Positions 1 to 7,133 of a DNA stretch of 64,000 nucleotides are shown in pieces (position 1 is the first letter of the stretch; the number at the start of each line of letters is the position of its first letter). Source of the stretch: Desulfurococcales archaeon (GTDB lineage: Archaea > Thermoproteota > Thermoprotei_A > Sulfolobales > NBVN01); assembly GCA_015523295.1 (NCBI GenBank), contig WAKQ01000017.1, positions 1 through 64,000 on the forward strand, in the 5' to 3' direction. The notes beneath the pieces were generated by a model, which was not told the DNA's origin, ran no database searches, and saw nothing but the letters and a program-made list of their open reading frames with translations. A program made the position numbers and the translations under genes.

Positions 1-1630
1 CTCTTACTGCTTTCTCTGATTCCCCTACCCACTTGCTGAGTATTTCAGGTCCTTTGACTGCTATGAAGTTCGCCCCTGACTCAGTGGCTACTGCCTTGGC
101 TAGCAGTGTCTTCCCGCATCCAGGAGGCCCGTAGAGTAGTATGCCCTTAGGAGGCCTAATACCCATCTTCTCAAACACCTCAGGCTTCTTGAGAGGCCAC
201 TCTATGGCCTCCCTCAACTGCTGCTTAACATCATCCAAACCACCAACATCATCCCACCTAACCTCAGGAACCTCAACCAAAACCTCACGCATTAGTGTAG
301 GATGGACTACCTTCAAAGCCTCCATAAAGTCCTCTTTAGTTACCTTAAGTTTTTTCAGCTGCTCTGGAGGAATAGGCCTGTCTAGGTCTATCTTTTCACC
401 TTTCAGAAACCTTCTAAGAGCTGACATAGCAGCCTCCTTAACTAATGCCGCTATATCAGCGCCTGTAAAACCGTTAGTAATTTCCGCTATTTCTTCAAGG
501 TTTACATCTTTGTCAAGAGGTACATTCCTAGTATGGACTTCTAATATGGCCTTTCTAGCTCTCTTATCGGGAGGAGGTATTTCTATCTCCCTGTCGAACC
601 TGCCGGGCCTCCTCAGGGCAGGGTCTAGTGCATCTACCCTATTTGTGGCTCCGATGACTATTATCCTACCTCTCTCCTTCAGACCATCCATCAGTGTGAG
701 GAGCTGGGCCACAACCCTTTTCTCGACTTCCCCGGTAACTTCCTCTCTTTTAGGGGCGATAGCATCTATTTCATCTATGAAGATTATAGCAGGAGCATTC
801 TTTTCAGCCTCCTCAAAGATCTGCCTGAGCCTCTGCTCCGACTCACCGTAGAACTTACTCATTATCTCAGGACCGTTGATAGCGATAAAGTATGCACCTA
901 TCTCATTAGCTAAGGCCTTAGCTAGAAGGGTTTTTCCGACTCCCGGAGGCCCGTGAAGGAGTACTCCTTTAGGAGGCTCAATACCCAAATGTTTAAAGAG
1001 CTCTGGGTGCCTCATAGGGAGCTCTACTATCTCCCTAATCCTCTCTTTCACCTCTTCAAGGTCTCCGATATCCTCCCATGTAACCCTAGGAACAGCTCTA
1101 GCAATCGCTTCCTCCTCCCGGATAGGCTCTTTTCTTATCTCCAGTTTAGTATCTTCATCTATATAAACTGCTTGAGTAGGCTGGGTTGATGTCACAACGA
1201 ATCTCAAAGGCTCGCCAAACAAAGGGTAGAACACAAAGACTATCTCCCCCCTTCTTACAGGTTTATAAAGTAGCTGCTCCTTCACGTACTCAGTGAAACT
1301 CTCATCAAACATCATAGGCACTGTCGGCGCTAGAACTACCTTACTACCTTTTTCCACTCGAGCTTTCCTAACCTTAACAATATCGCCAACCGCAACACCT
1401 ATAGCCTCTCTTGTATAGCCATCAATCCTAATGACATCACTACCCTCATCTTCCTTGAAAGCAGGCCAAACCTGCAATATGACCGAGCCTTTAGAACCTT
1501 CAACCTCAACGAAGTCACCATAGCTCACACCTAACTGGTTCATGTATTTTCTACTTATCCGAGCTATTTTCCTGCCTACATCCTTTTGCCTTGCCGTCTC
1601 AACCTTGAGCTCTACTTCATTTTCAACCAT
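1..1630 (-). CDS. cdc48: CDC48/VCP-type AAA+ ATPase, C-terminal end cut by the window
   Basis: Double-AAA ATPase that unfolds and segregates protein substrates, often ahead of the proteasome. The minus-strand reading begins at ATG 1630, six bases after a GGGG Shine-Dalgarno site. An N-terminal double-psi/CDC48 substrate-binding domain (about residues 1-190) is followed by the D1 ATPase, with Walker A GPPGVGKT, Walker B IIFIDEID and an arginine-rich second region of homology ([21 protein letters not shown]). A linker follows, and then the D2 ATPase, whose Walker A GPPGCGKT lies near the window edge. About 543 codons are visible out of roughly 730 usual for the family, so the end of D2 lies outside. 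The identification is secure; only the end is missing. Confidence 0.95.
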   Translation of the reverse strand, partial: MVENEVELKVETARQKDVGRKIARISRKYMNQLGVSYGDFVEVEGSKGSVILQVWPAFKEDEGSDVIRIDGYTREAIGVAVGDIVKVRKARVEKGSKVVLAPTVPMMFDESFTEYVKEQLLYKPVRRGEIVFVFYPLFGEPLRFVVTSTQPTQAVYIDEDTKLEIRKEPIREEEAIARAVPRVTWEDIGDLEEVKERIREIVELPMRHPELFKHLGIEPPKGVLLHGPPGVGKTLLAKALANEIGAYFIAINGPEIMSKFYGESEQRLRQIFEEAEKNAPAIIFIDEIDAIAPKREEVTGEVEKRVVAQLLTLMDGLKERGRIIVIGATNRVDALDPALRRPGRFDREIEIPPPDKRARKAILEVHTRNVPLDKDVNLEEIAEITNGFTGADIAALVKEAAMSALRRFLKGEKIDLDRPIPPEQLKKLKVTKEDFMEALKVVHPTLMREVLVEVPEVRWDDVGGLDDVKQQLREAIEWPLKKPEVFEKMGIRPPKGILLYGPPGCGKTLLAKAVATESGANFIAVKGPEILSKWVGESEKAVR

Positions 1631-1719
1631 TCTGAACCCCTACCATATAATTGTATCCTTTTGACTTAAGAGCTTAAATACGGAACTACAAGGATCTAGC
1701 GTGAATGCCAACCCCATGA

Positions 1720-3666
1720 TCATATTCTGGGAAGAACATCCATACCCAGAATCTTCATCCCATTTTCAAGCACTACTGAAACACCGTAAGTAATGGCTAG
1801 TTTCAATGCTCTAGTACCTACTTCAGCTTCTTTCGCTATCGGTTCGCTATCGTACCATCTGTTGAAGATATCAGATACCTTATTGAGATGGGCGACTAAG
1901 TCTTCAGGCTGGAGCTCCTCTGACACCTTCTGAACCACTGAGGGATACTGAGATAATAGCCAAATAAGCTCTTTCCTCAGTCCTACATCTGCCTTGCTGC
2001 AGTCTATTTGCTCCCATGGTACTTCACCACCAGCCTTCCGAAGGACTGATTTAGCTCTAGCGAATGTGTATTGAAGGTAAGGCCCTGAAAGTTGCTTTCG
2101 GTCAAGTGCTCTCTCAATATCAAATACCAGCATTTTAGAAGGAGAAGCAGATAACATCATGTATTTGAAGGCTGACCTTGCTATCTTCAAGGCTAACGAA
2201 CGGCTGGCTTCCCCTCTCTTCTCCATGAAATTCATCACCACCTCAGTCATCATATTGATGACCTCATCCACTGTGACATAAGCTCCTCTTCTGCCAGACA
2301 TTGACTTACCTGGTAGGTTGACCATTTCATAACTGTAATGGTAGAGCGACTCAGCCTCTTTCTCGTATCCTAGTGCATATAAGGCAAGCCTAAGTTGTGT
2401 CTGAGGCAATGTCTGCTCAACCGCTATAACATTTATCACTTTGTCGGCCTTAAACTCTCTAAACTTCTTCAAAGTGTATGCTATATCTCTAGTAGTGTAA
2501 AGGGTTGAACCGTCGCTCCTTCTCAAAATAAGTGGTGGTACTTCTAAACCCGTAGGAATGCGGAGCTTTGCACGAATCTCTTCATCCTTTAAAAGATCGG
2601 CAAAGACTAGTGCTGGTAGACCTTTATGCTCTCCAAAGTAGGGGGAGGAGTAGGCCTTCTTAATGACCTCATCAACTAAGCCCTCTTTTATTAGGTCGCT
2701 CTCCCAGTCCCACTTATCCATTTCTATACCAAGAGCTGCTAAGGTTTGCCTAATCCCTTCTATAACCTTCTGGGCTACCTCCCTAACAGGCTCAGAAGAT
2801 TTAAGACCAAGCTCATATTCCCTCATTAACTTACTAATAGACGCTTCAGGATCAGGTTCCTTACTTATCTCATCCATTAACCTATTGACTTCATCCGGTA
2901 TCCTCTCCTTTAATCTGCTTAGATCTGCTAGCAATCTATGAATCCTATCTCCAAGTTGAGCGTATTTCTCTGACTCCCCTGAGTTCTTTGCCTCAGCTTG
3001 CAGCCTCTTCAGTTTTAGAATGTCAACGATCGTTGCGGTAGCTGCATAAATAAGCCCGTAGTAATGGTCAGGTTTCATACCCTGGGGAGGCTGGGGTTTA
3101 CCAAGCTTTATATAACCATATGCTAGGTAGGCAACCTGCAGGCCTACATCGTCGACATAATACCTTCTCTCTACTTCATTACCTGCCTCCTTAAGTATCC
3201 GGTAGATAAAATCTCCAATCACAGCATTTCTCCCGGAACCTATGTGCAAAGGGTGCACTGGATTAGCGGAGACATATTCCACTACGATCCTTTCTTTCTT
3301 ACTGCTGAAGGGCTTACCATACTGCTCTTTTAGCTCTTTTAAAGATTCGAAGAAGAGAAAGGAATACTTTGCCATATCCACATATATATTAGAGTAGGAA
3401 CCCACTCTTATCAAATCCTTAATTAGTGGATGTTCTGATAAAGCCTTCTTAACCACCTTCCATAGCTCATCCATTCCTTTTCCGCAGTATTGCCTTAGCC
3501 TCGGCAACGGAAAACTTAAATCCCCAAACTCCCTCCTTCGAGGTTCCTCAAGCAGTAATTCCAGCTGACTTGGTTGCACTTTCGAGTTGCATTCAGAGAA
3601 GAGTGCCTTGGAAACTGCTTCAGCTATACTCATCCTAAGAAACGAGTAAGGTTTTTTCTCAACCAA
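1720..3666 (-). CDS. argS: Arginyl-tRNA synthetase
   Basis: Class I synthetase that charges tRNA-Arg in the cytoplasm. The HIGH signature appears as HIGS in VHPLHIGSGRN, and the KMSKS equivalent is the MSGRRG typical of archaeal ArgS. The C-terminal DALR anticodon-binding domain ends the protein. I prefer the TTG at 3666, which has GAGGGAG four bases upstream. An ATG at 3633 would make a protein 11 residues shorter but has no ribosome binding site. A longer reading to 3771 would overlap the upstream gene in another frame and is unlikely. The gene lies 25 bases downstream of a small Cys-rich gene and may be co-transcribed with it. Confidence 0.93.
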   Translation of the reverse strand: MVEKKPYSFLRMSIAEAVSKALFSECNSKVQPSQLELLLEEPRRREFGDLSFPLPRLRQYCGKGMDELWKVVKKALSEHPLIKDLIRVGSYSNIYVDMAKYSFLFFESLKELKEQYGKPFSSKKERIVVEYVSANPVHPLHIGSGRNAVIGDFIYRILKEAGNEVERRYYVDDVGLQVAYLAYGYIKLGKPQPPQGMKPDHYYGLIYAATATIVDILKLKRLQAEAKNSGESEKYAQLGDRIHRLLADLSRLKERIPDEVNRLMDEISKEPDPEASISKLMREYELGLKSSEPVREVAQKVIEGIRQTLAALGIEMDKWDWESDLIKEGLVDEVIKKAYSSPYFGEHKGLPALVFADLLKDEEIRAKLRIPTGLEVPPLILRRSDGSTLYTTRDIAYTLKKFREFKADKVINVIAVEQTLPQTQLRLALYALGYEKEAESLYHYSYEMVNLPGKSMSGRRGAYVTVDEVINMMTEVVMNFMEKRGEASRSLALKIARSAFKYMMLSASPSKMLVFDIERALDRKQLSGPYLQYTFARAKSVLRKAGGEVPWEQIDCSKADVGLRKELIWLLSQYPSVVQKVSEELQPEDLVAHLNKVSDIFNRWYDSEPIAKEAEVGTRALKLAITYGVSVVLENGMKILGMDVLPRI

Positions 3667-3691
3667 AGTACTCCCTCGCTGAAAATACTGG

Positions 3692-4021
3692 CTAAGCGAA
3701 AAGTGTAAGATCCCTGAAGTCCATGGGGATCGGTTGGCCAGATTGCTTAAACCAATCATACTTTTCCTCAAGATATGAAATCAGCACAGGACATCCCTCA
3801 AATTTACCGTCCCTATCACATTTCGTGCTCTTCATAAACTTAAGTTGCTTTATGAAGCAATTGCCTGTTTTCTTGTCGTAATATGGGCATATCTTATGGT
3901 ATTTTGACGCAGACTTTAACATTCTATCCACCCATTTCTTTTTGGGGTCTGCTTTCTCTTTAGGACCTTCAGTGGAGAGCACCTTATTGAGTTCTTCCTC
4001 ACTTATCTTGGATCCCATCAT
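3692..4021 (-). CDS. Small Cys-motif protein of unknown function
   Basis: A 109-residue protein that I do not recognise. It starts at ATG 4021 behind a strong GGAGGG site. The N-terminal half is charged and helical (EEELNKVL, then a lysine-rich stretch). The C-terminal half carries four cysteines arranged as CPYYDKKTGNC followed by KCDRDGKFEGCP, a spacing that suggests a bound zinc ion or iron-sulfur cluster. A related CP-x-Y-K-x-G-x-C pattern occurs in the Cys-rich gene at 4490-4891. It precedes argS in the same direction. There is no signal peptide or membrane segment. Its function cannot be deduced. Confidence 0.75.
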   Translation of the reverse strand: MMGSKISEEELNKVLSTEGPKEKADPKKKWVDRMLKSASKYHKICPYYDKKTGNCFIKQLKFMKSTKCDRDGKFEGCPVLISYLEEKYDWFKQSGQPIPMDFRDLTLFA

Positions 4022-4144
4022 GAACACCCTCCAAGATACTTACGTTCGATGTAAGCTTCACATGATTTAATGATTATCTAGGATATAAATAAGTCTTTAT
4101 AAGGAGCCATCCAGATATTCATTTCCTTGAAAACGTTTAGGCTC

Positions 4145-4426
4145 TTATTCAAGGCCCACTATCGTGAATCTGCCATCCTCCAATACATAAGCTCTGCCTT
4201 CATTAACTAATTTCGTTAACGCACGCCTGATTTTATCTTCGCTTGCAAGGCCTGAGAGAAAGGAGTGAAGTTCCTTAACGCTCATAGGCCTATCGCGAAG
4301 GAGGTTTGCCAGTATGCTGACCAACTGATCTTCCGTGGGAGCCCTCACAACAACTACATCAGAGTCTTCATACACAACCTTTAGCCCAAGTTTCTTACCC
4401 ATGTCCATGCCGTTGTCTTCAGACAT
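4145..4426 (-). CDS. Small winged-helix protein, hypothetical
   Basis: A 93-residue protein. Residues 15-30 form a short strand-rich segment (LKVVYEDSDVVVVRAP). Residues 35-90 read as a winged helix-turn-helix: a helix beginning LVSILANLL, a recognition region MSVKELHSFL...EDKIRRALTKLVNEGRA, and a wing YVLEDGRFTIVG. It may bind DNA or be a protein-protein winged helix; the family is not recognised. It is divergent from the gene at 4490 and seems to share the intervening AT-rich promoter region. Confidence 0.65.
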   Translation of the reverse strand: MSEDNGMDMGKKLGLKVVYEDSDVVVVRAPTEDQLVSILANLLRDRPMSVKELHSFLSGLASEDKIRRALTKLVNEGRAYVLEDGRFTIVGLE

Positions 4427-4460
4427 TCTGAGTTCCCTAAGGCAAGAGGGTCTTTACAGC

Positions 4461-4468
4461 TTATAAAT
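4461..4468. promoter_or_regulatory. Candidate divergent TATA element
   Basis: TTATAAAT lies between two divergent genes. On the plus strand its centre is about 25 bases before the GTG at 4490, which has no Shine-Dalgarno site, so that gene could be read from a leaderless transcript. On the minus strand the same AT-rich element lies about 35-40 bases before the ATG at 4426. The position is seen in the sequence; use of the element is inferred. Confidence 0.4.
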
Positions 4469-4489
4469 CTATTAACTTTAGATACTCAG

Positions 4490-4891
4490 GTGACGGGGTT
4501 GCCGTGCCCTTGGTATAAAGATGGCTTCTGTACTTCGCCAGTTCTTGAACGGCCCTCCACTGATCCCGTTATACCTGAGAAATGCTTGGGGGATGAGACG
4601 GTCTATAAGGCTTGCAAGTATTATAGAGAGCCGACATCGCTCTCCCTTACTCAAGGGAAGCTCTATCAATCAAGATTTGGTAGGCCTCTACTGCTAATTC
4701 ATTCATTAAGCGTAAAGCCAAGCTCTTCTTGTGAGTTTTTTGTAGTGGAGAAACATGAAAGTGGTGTCTACCTAGCAGGCTGCGAGGTGTTAGGCCGCTA
4801 TCTCACTCGATATGAAGTGCCCTTATGTGAGAAGCATTGGGATGAATGCCCCTATAGAAGGATCGGGTTACTCCTGAGGGAAGAAAAATAA
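4490..4891 (+). CDS. Cys-rich hypothetical protein
   Basis: A 133-residue protein with a GTG start, possibly leaderless (TATA-like TTATAAAT about 25 bases upstream). It holds nine cysteines in two groups. The N-terminal group is CPWYKDGFC followed by KC and AC; the C-terminal group runs CEFF, GCEV, LCEKHWDECPYRR. The spacing resembles metal-binding knuckles (zinc or iron-sulfur) rather than disulfides, since no signal peptide is present. The first motif resembles CPYYDKKTGNC in the protein at 3692-4021. The family is not recognised. Confidence 0.7.
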   Translation: MTGLPCPWYKDGFCTSPVLERPSTDPVIPEKCLGDETVYKACKYYREPTSLSLTQGKLYQSRFGRPLLLIHSLSVKPSSSCEFFVVEKHESGVYLAGCEVLGRYLTRYEVPLCEKHWDECPYRRIGLLLREEK

Positions 4892-4898
4892 CTCGGCA

Positions 4899-5078
4899 TT
4901 AAGCAGAGTATTCTTCAACAGCCACGGAGGGGAGGGACAGCCCATCTAAAACATCAGGATCGCTCACGGGTACGTGAATGATTCTAACCTCATCAAATAG
5001 ATCTTTATATAACTCTACAGTGTTCTTAATTTTCGTGCTTTTCCAATCATAGCCCAGGTAGAGGACTAACCTCTTCAC
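4899..5078 (-). CDS. Short 59-residue protein
   Basis: A minus-strand reading begins at GTG 5078 with GGTGG five bases before it and ends at TAA 4899-4901. The product opens with a hydrophobic strand (KRLVLYLGYDW), then a helix (KIKNTVELYKDLFDEV), a second strand (RIIHVPV) and a proline-containing turn (LPSVAVEEY). This is a compact beta-alpha-beta pattern reminiscent of half a thioredoxin or glutaredoxin fold, but without cysteines. It lies between the Cys-rich gene and the Nre gene. The good ribosome binding site and the protein-like composition argue that it is real. Function unknown. Confidence 0.55.
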   Translation of the reverse strand: MKRLVLYLGYDWKSTKIKNTVELYKDLFDEVRIIHVPVSDPDVLDGLSLPSVAVEEYSA

Positions 5079-5165
5079 TTTTCCACCTGTTCTATGTTAG
5101 CCTTTACAACTACATTTAAGATCTGACCTTAATTGCAAGGTAATACCCTGAACCAAGATGAGGTA

Positions 5166-6395
5166 TTATCTCCTTCTAGCGAACTCTTCAAGAGACCTAT
5201 TTCTACGCTTAAGGGTTTTTCCTTCGATAGTCCTCCAAGCAGAGAGACTCACGGATTCCTTAACCCATTTAAGAGCTTCATTCAACGTGCTGAACTTAAG
5301 TGGGTTGTTCCGAAGAGCGGCTCTCACGGATTCTCTAATATGCCAGTTACCTATACTGGCATAATAAGAAGGTAGAACCTCCCGTATTATTATTGCTGAA
5401 GCAACCCTTCCTCTTCTCGCAAGTGCCTCAACAAGTGCGAACCTTGCTGCATCGTAACCGCCATCAACTGTGAGTGTCTTTCCCTTAAAGTTATCCCTAT
5501 TATAGACTACCAACGGCCTATCTGAGTTGTTAGCGAAAAGAGATAAAGGAAACCAGACCTCTATCCATTCACTTCCATAAGGACCTGGATAGAGAATTAC
5601 GGTGAATTTATTGCCTAAGTATTCCGACCTATAAACTTCAACGCTCTTAATAGTTGGCGCATCCTTTAAGCCCTTTAGCATATTGTTGATAAGAAGATTA
5701 TCTACCGCCGTTATAGCCCATCTCGTCGGAACGAGTTTTCTTTTTCTAAGCTTGCCGATCATGCCCAAGCTCATGGCCCTTATTAAGGTATATATGTCAA
5801 CACCCTCTCTGTATAGTTTAGGCACTGCATCTAGCGAGGGTATATCATCATAAATAACCTTTTCCAATTCACGGGGGAGTTTTGCGTTTCCGACAATCTT
5901 AATACTTTCTGCAGGTGCTGAAGGACCTACAGGATCTACACCAGCGCTAAAGTTAAGTCTAGGTTGCGGAGGTTTCCTAAGAAGAGCCTCAGAGTCAACA
6001 GGTTTTAAAGATACTGCAGCAGGGCTAAGCTCCATCTCATAAAGTTTCTCGAAATCATTTACCCCTACCTTTATAATTGATGCTACCTGATAAGACCTCC
6101 TCCGTATTATTTCATCTAAGGATAGAACTCCCCACCAACCAGTAGGGTCGTCATACGATTTCGCTTCAGCTCCGCTCACTCCTGGCGGGAGGTTATAAAT
6201 CACTGGTATTCGGGGGTATCCCTTCTCCCCAACAAGGACACTAGGGGGTGTGGCCCCGAAAACAGATCTCCCTTTTATAGAAGAAACAACATTAAATGTG
6301 GCCTTGAATCTTTCAAGGATGGGGCATTTAGGTAGGCCGCACAGCCTTCTATATCCTTTGCACCTTACGCAGAGTTCAGCTGGGATTCTGGTTAT
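5166..6395 (-). CDS. nreA: Nre family DNA-repair-associated protein, non-standard start
   Basis: Archaeal Nre (DUF650/DUF651) protein. Family members act in DNA repair and can bind PCNA. The conserved N-terminal zinc-type motif is present (ELCVRCKG then LCGLPKCP, with C9, C12, C19 and C24). It lies upstream of the first ordinary start (GTG 6203), in an open frame that reaches a stop at 6399-6401 with no ATG, GTG or TTG. The best candidate is ATA at 6395, seven bases after GGGG, which gives 409 residues, normal for the family. The C-terminus NRSLEEFA is only a weak PCNA-interaction-like motif (Asn instead of Gln, a single aromatic). The family call is firm; the start is inferred. Confidence 0.85.
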   Translation of the reverse strand: MTRIPAELCVRCKGYRRLCGLPKCPILERFKATFNVVSSIKGRSVFGATPPSVLVGEKGYPRIPVIYNLPPGVSGAEAKSYDDPTGWWGVLSLDEIIRRRSYQVASIIKVGVNDFEKLYEMELSPAAVSLKPVDSEALLRKPPQPRLNFSAGVDPVGPSAPAESIKIVGNAKLPRELEKVIYDDIPSLDAVPKLYREGVDIYTLIRAMSLGMIGKLRKRKLVPTRWAITAVDNLLINNMLKGLKDAPTIKSVEVYRSEYLGNKFTVILYPGPYGSEWIEVWFPLSLFANNSDRPLVVYNRDNFKGKTLTVDGGYDAARFALVEALARRGRVASAIIIREVLPSYYASIGNWHIRESVRAALRNNPLKFSTLNEALKWVKESVSLSAWRTIEGKTLKRRNRSLEEFARRR

Positions 6396-6520
6396 ATCTT
6401 ATCCCCTGATTACTAGATAAGTCTCAGAGGATTTAATCTAACACTAACATTAGGCCTTAAGGAACTATCGAACTAAATCATATATTTCTCTTTGAACTGT
6501 ATATTTCCATGGATCTGTAA

Positions 6521-6988
6521 ATGACTAGGAAGCAAAGAGAGCGAAGGAAGGAGGACTACTTGAAAGCCATCTATCAAGTAAGCGAAAGAAAAGGATATGC
6601 TAGGGTTACTGACGTGTCTCGACTTCTTAACGTTTCTCCATCTACAGTTACTGAGATGTTTCAAAGGCTCTATAACGAGGGACTAATAAACTATGAGAAG
6701 TATAGTGGTGCTACCCTCACTGAGGCTGGGAGAAAAATCGCTGAAGCACTTACAGAGAAATTCACAATACTTAAGGAATTCCTGACGATATTAGGGGTTG
6801 ATGAAGCTACTGCGGAAAAAGACGCCCATTTTATAGAGCATGGAGTCTCAGCGAAAACTATCGATATTCTAACAAAATTTGTTAAGTTCATGAAAACACG
6901 GGAAGACCCACGTTGGTTAGAGCGTTTTAAAAGCTATTACAGAACCGGAAAATTACCTGAATGCCCTAAAAAAGAGAAGCAAGAATGA
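6521..6988 (+). CDS. DtxR/MntR-family metal-dependent transcription regulator
   Basis: A 155-residue regulator expected to sense Fe(II) or Mn(II) and repress metal uptake. Residues 8-70 form the winged helix-turn-helix (YLKAIYQVSERKG, VTDVSRLLNVSPSTVTEMFQRL, GLINYEKYSGATLTEAG). Residues 75-125 form the dimerisation/metal domain, with AEKDAHFIEHGVS supplying typical His and Glu ligands. There is no C-terminal SH3-like domain, so it is the short form. It lies just upstream of feoB in the same direction, with a repeat-rich candidate operator between them. An AT-rich TATA-like stretch (CATATATTTC) is 35-40 bases before the ATG. Confidence 0.88.
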   Translation: MTRKQRERRKEDYLKAIYQVSERKGYARVTDVSRLLNVSPSTVTEMFQRLYNEGLINYEKYSGATLTEAGRKIAEALTEKFTILKEFLTILGVDEATAEKDAHFIEHGVSAKTIDILTKFVKFMKTREDPRWLERFKSYYRTGKLPECPKKEKQE

Positions 6989-7048
6989 AGCTTTAGATGC
7001 TTGCAACGAGAGATAGAGAAACTAAAAAGCCCATGACAATATGAGCTA

Positions 7049-7101
7049 TTGCACATTTTTCGTATATACTAATATTTTTCGTATATGCAAAACTTTAAAA
7101 C
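7049..7101 (+). promoter_or_regulatory. feoB promoter with candidate metal-regulator operator
   Basis: Two exact 13-base direct repeats, ATTTTTCGTATAT, lie at 7055-7067 and 7074-7086, 19 bases apart. They are enclosed by the inverted pair TTGCA (7049-7053) and TGCAA (7086-7090). Immediately downstream is CAAAACTTTAAAA (7088-7100), which fits a BRE/TATA box about 25-30 bases before the presumed start of transcription near feoB. This position lets a bound DtxR-type protein block TFB/TBP. The repeats are seen directly; the regulator assignment is inferred from the adjacent gene. Confidence 0.6.
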
Positions 7102-7133
7102 GCTACACGCCTTAAGAATTCCTGGGAGTGGCG

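Noticed and set aside
141-851. A 236-codon plus-strand open frame
   Set aside because: It is antisense to the clearly coding CDC48 gene; its serine/leucine-rich product has no recognisable domain.
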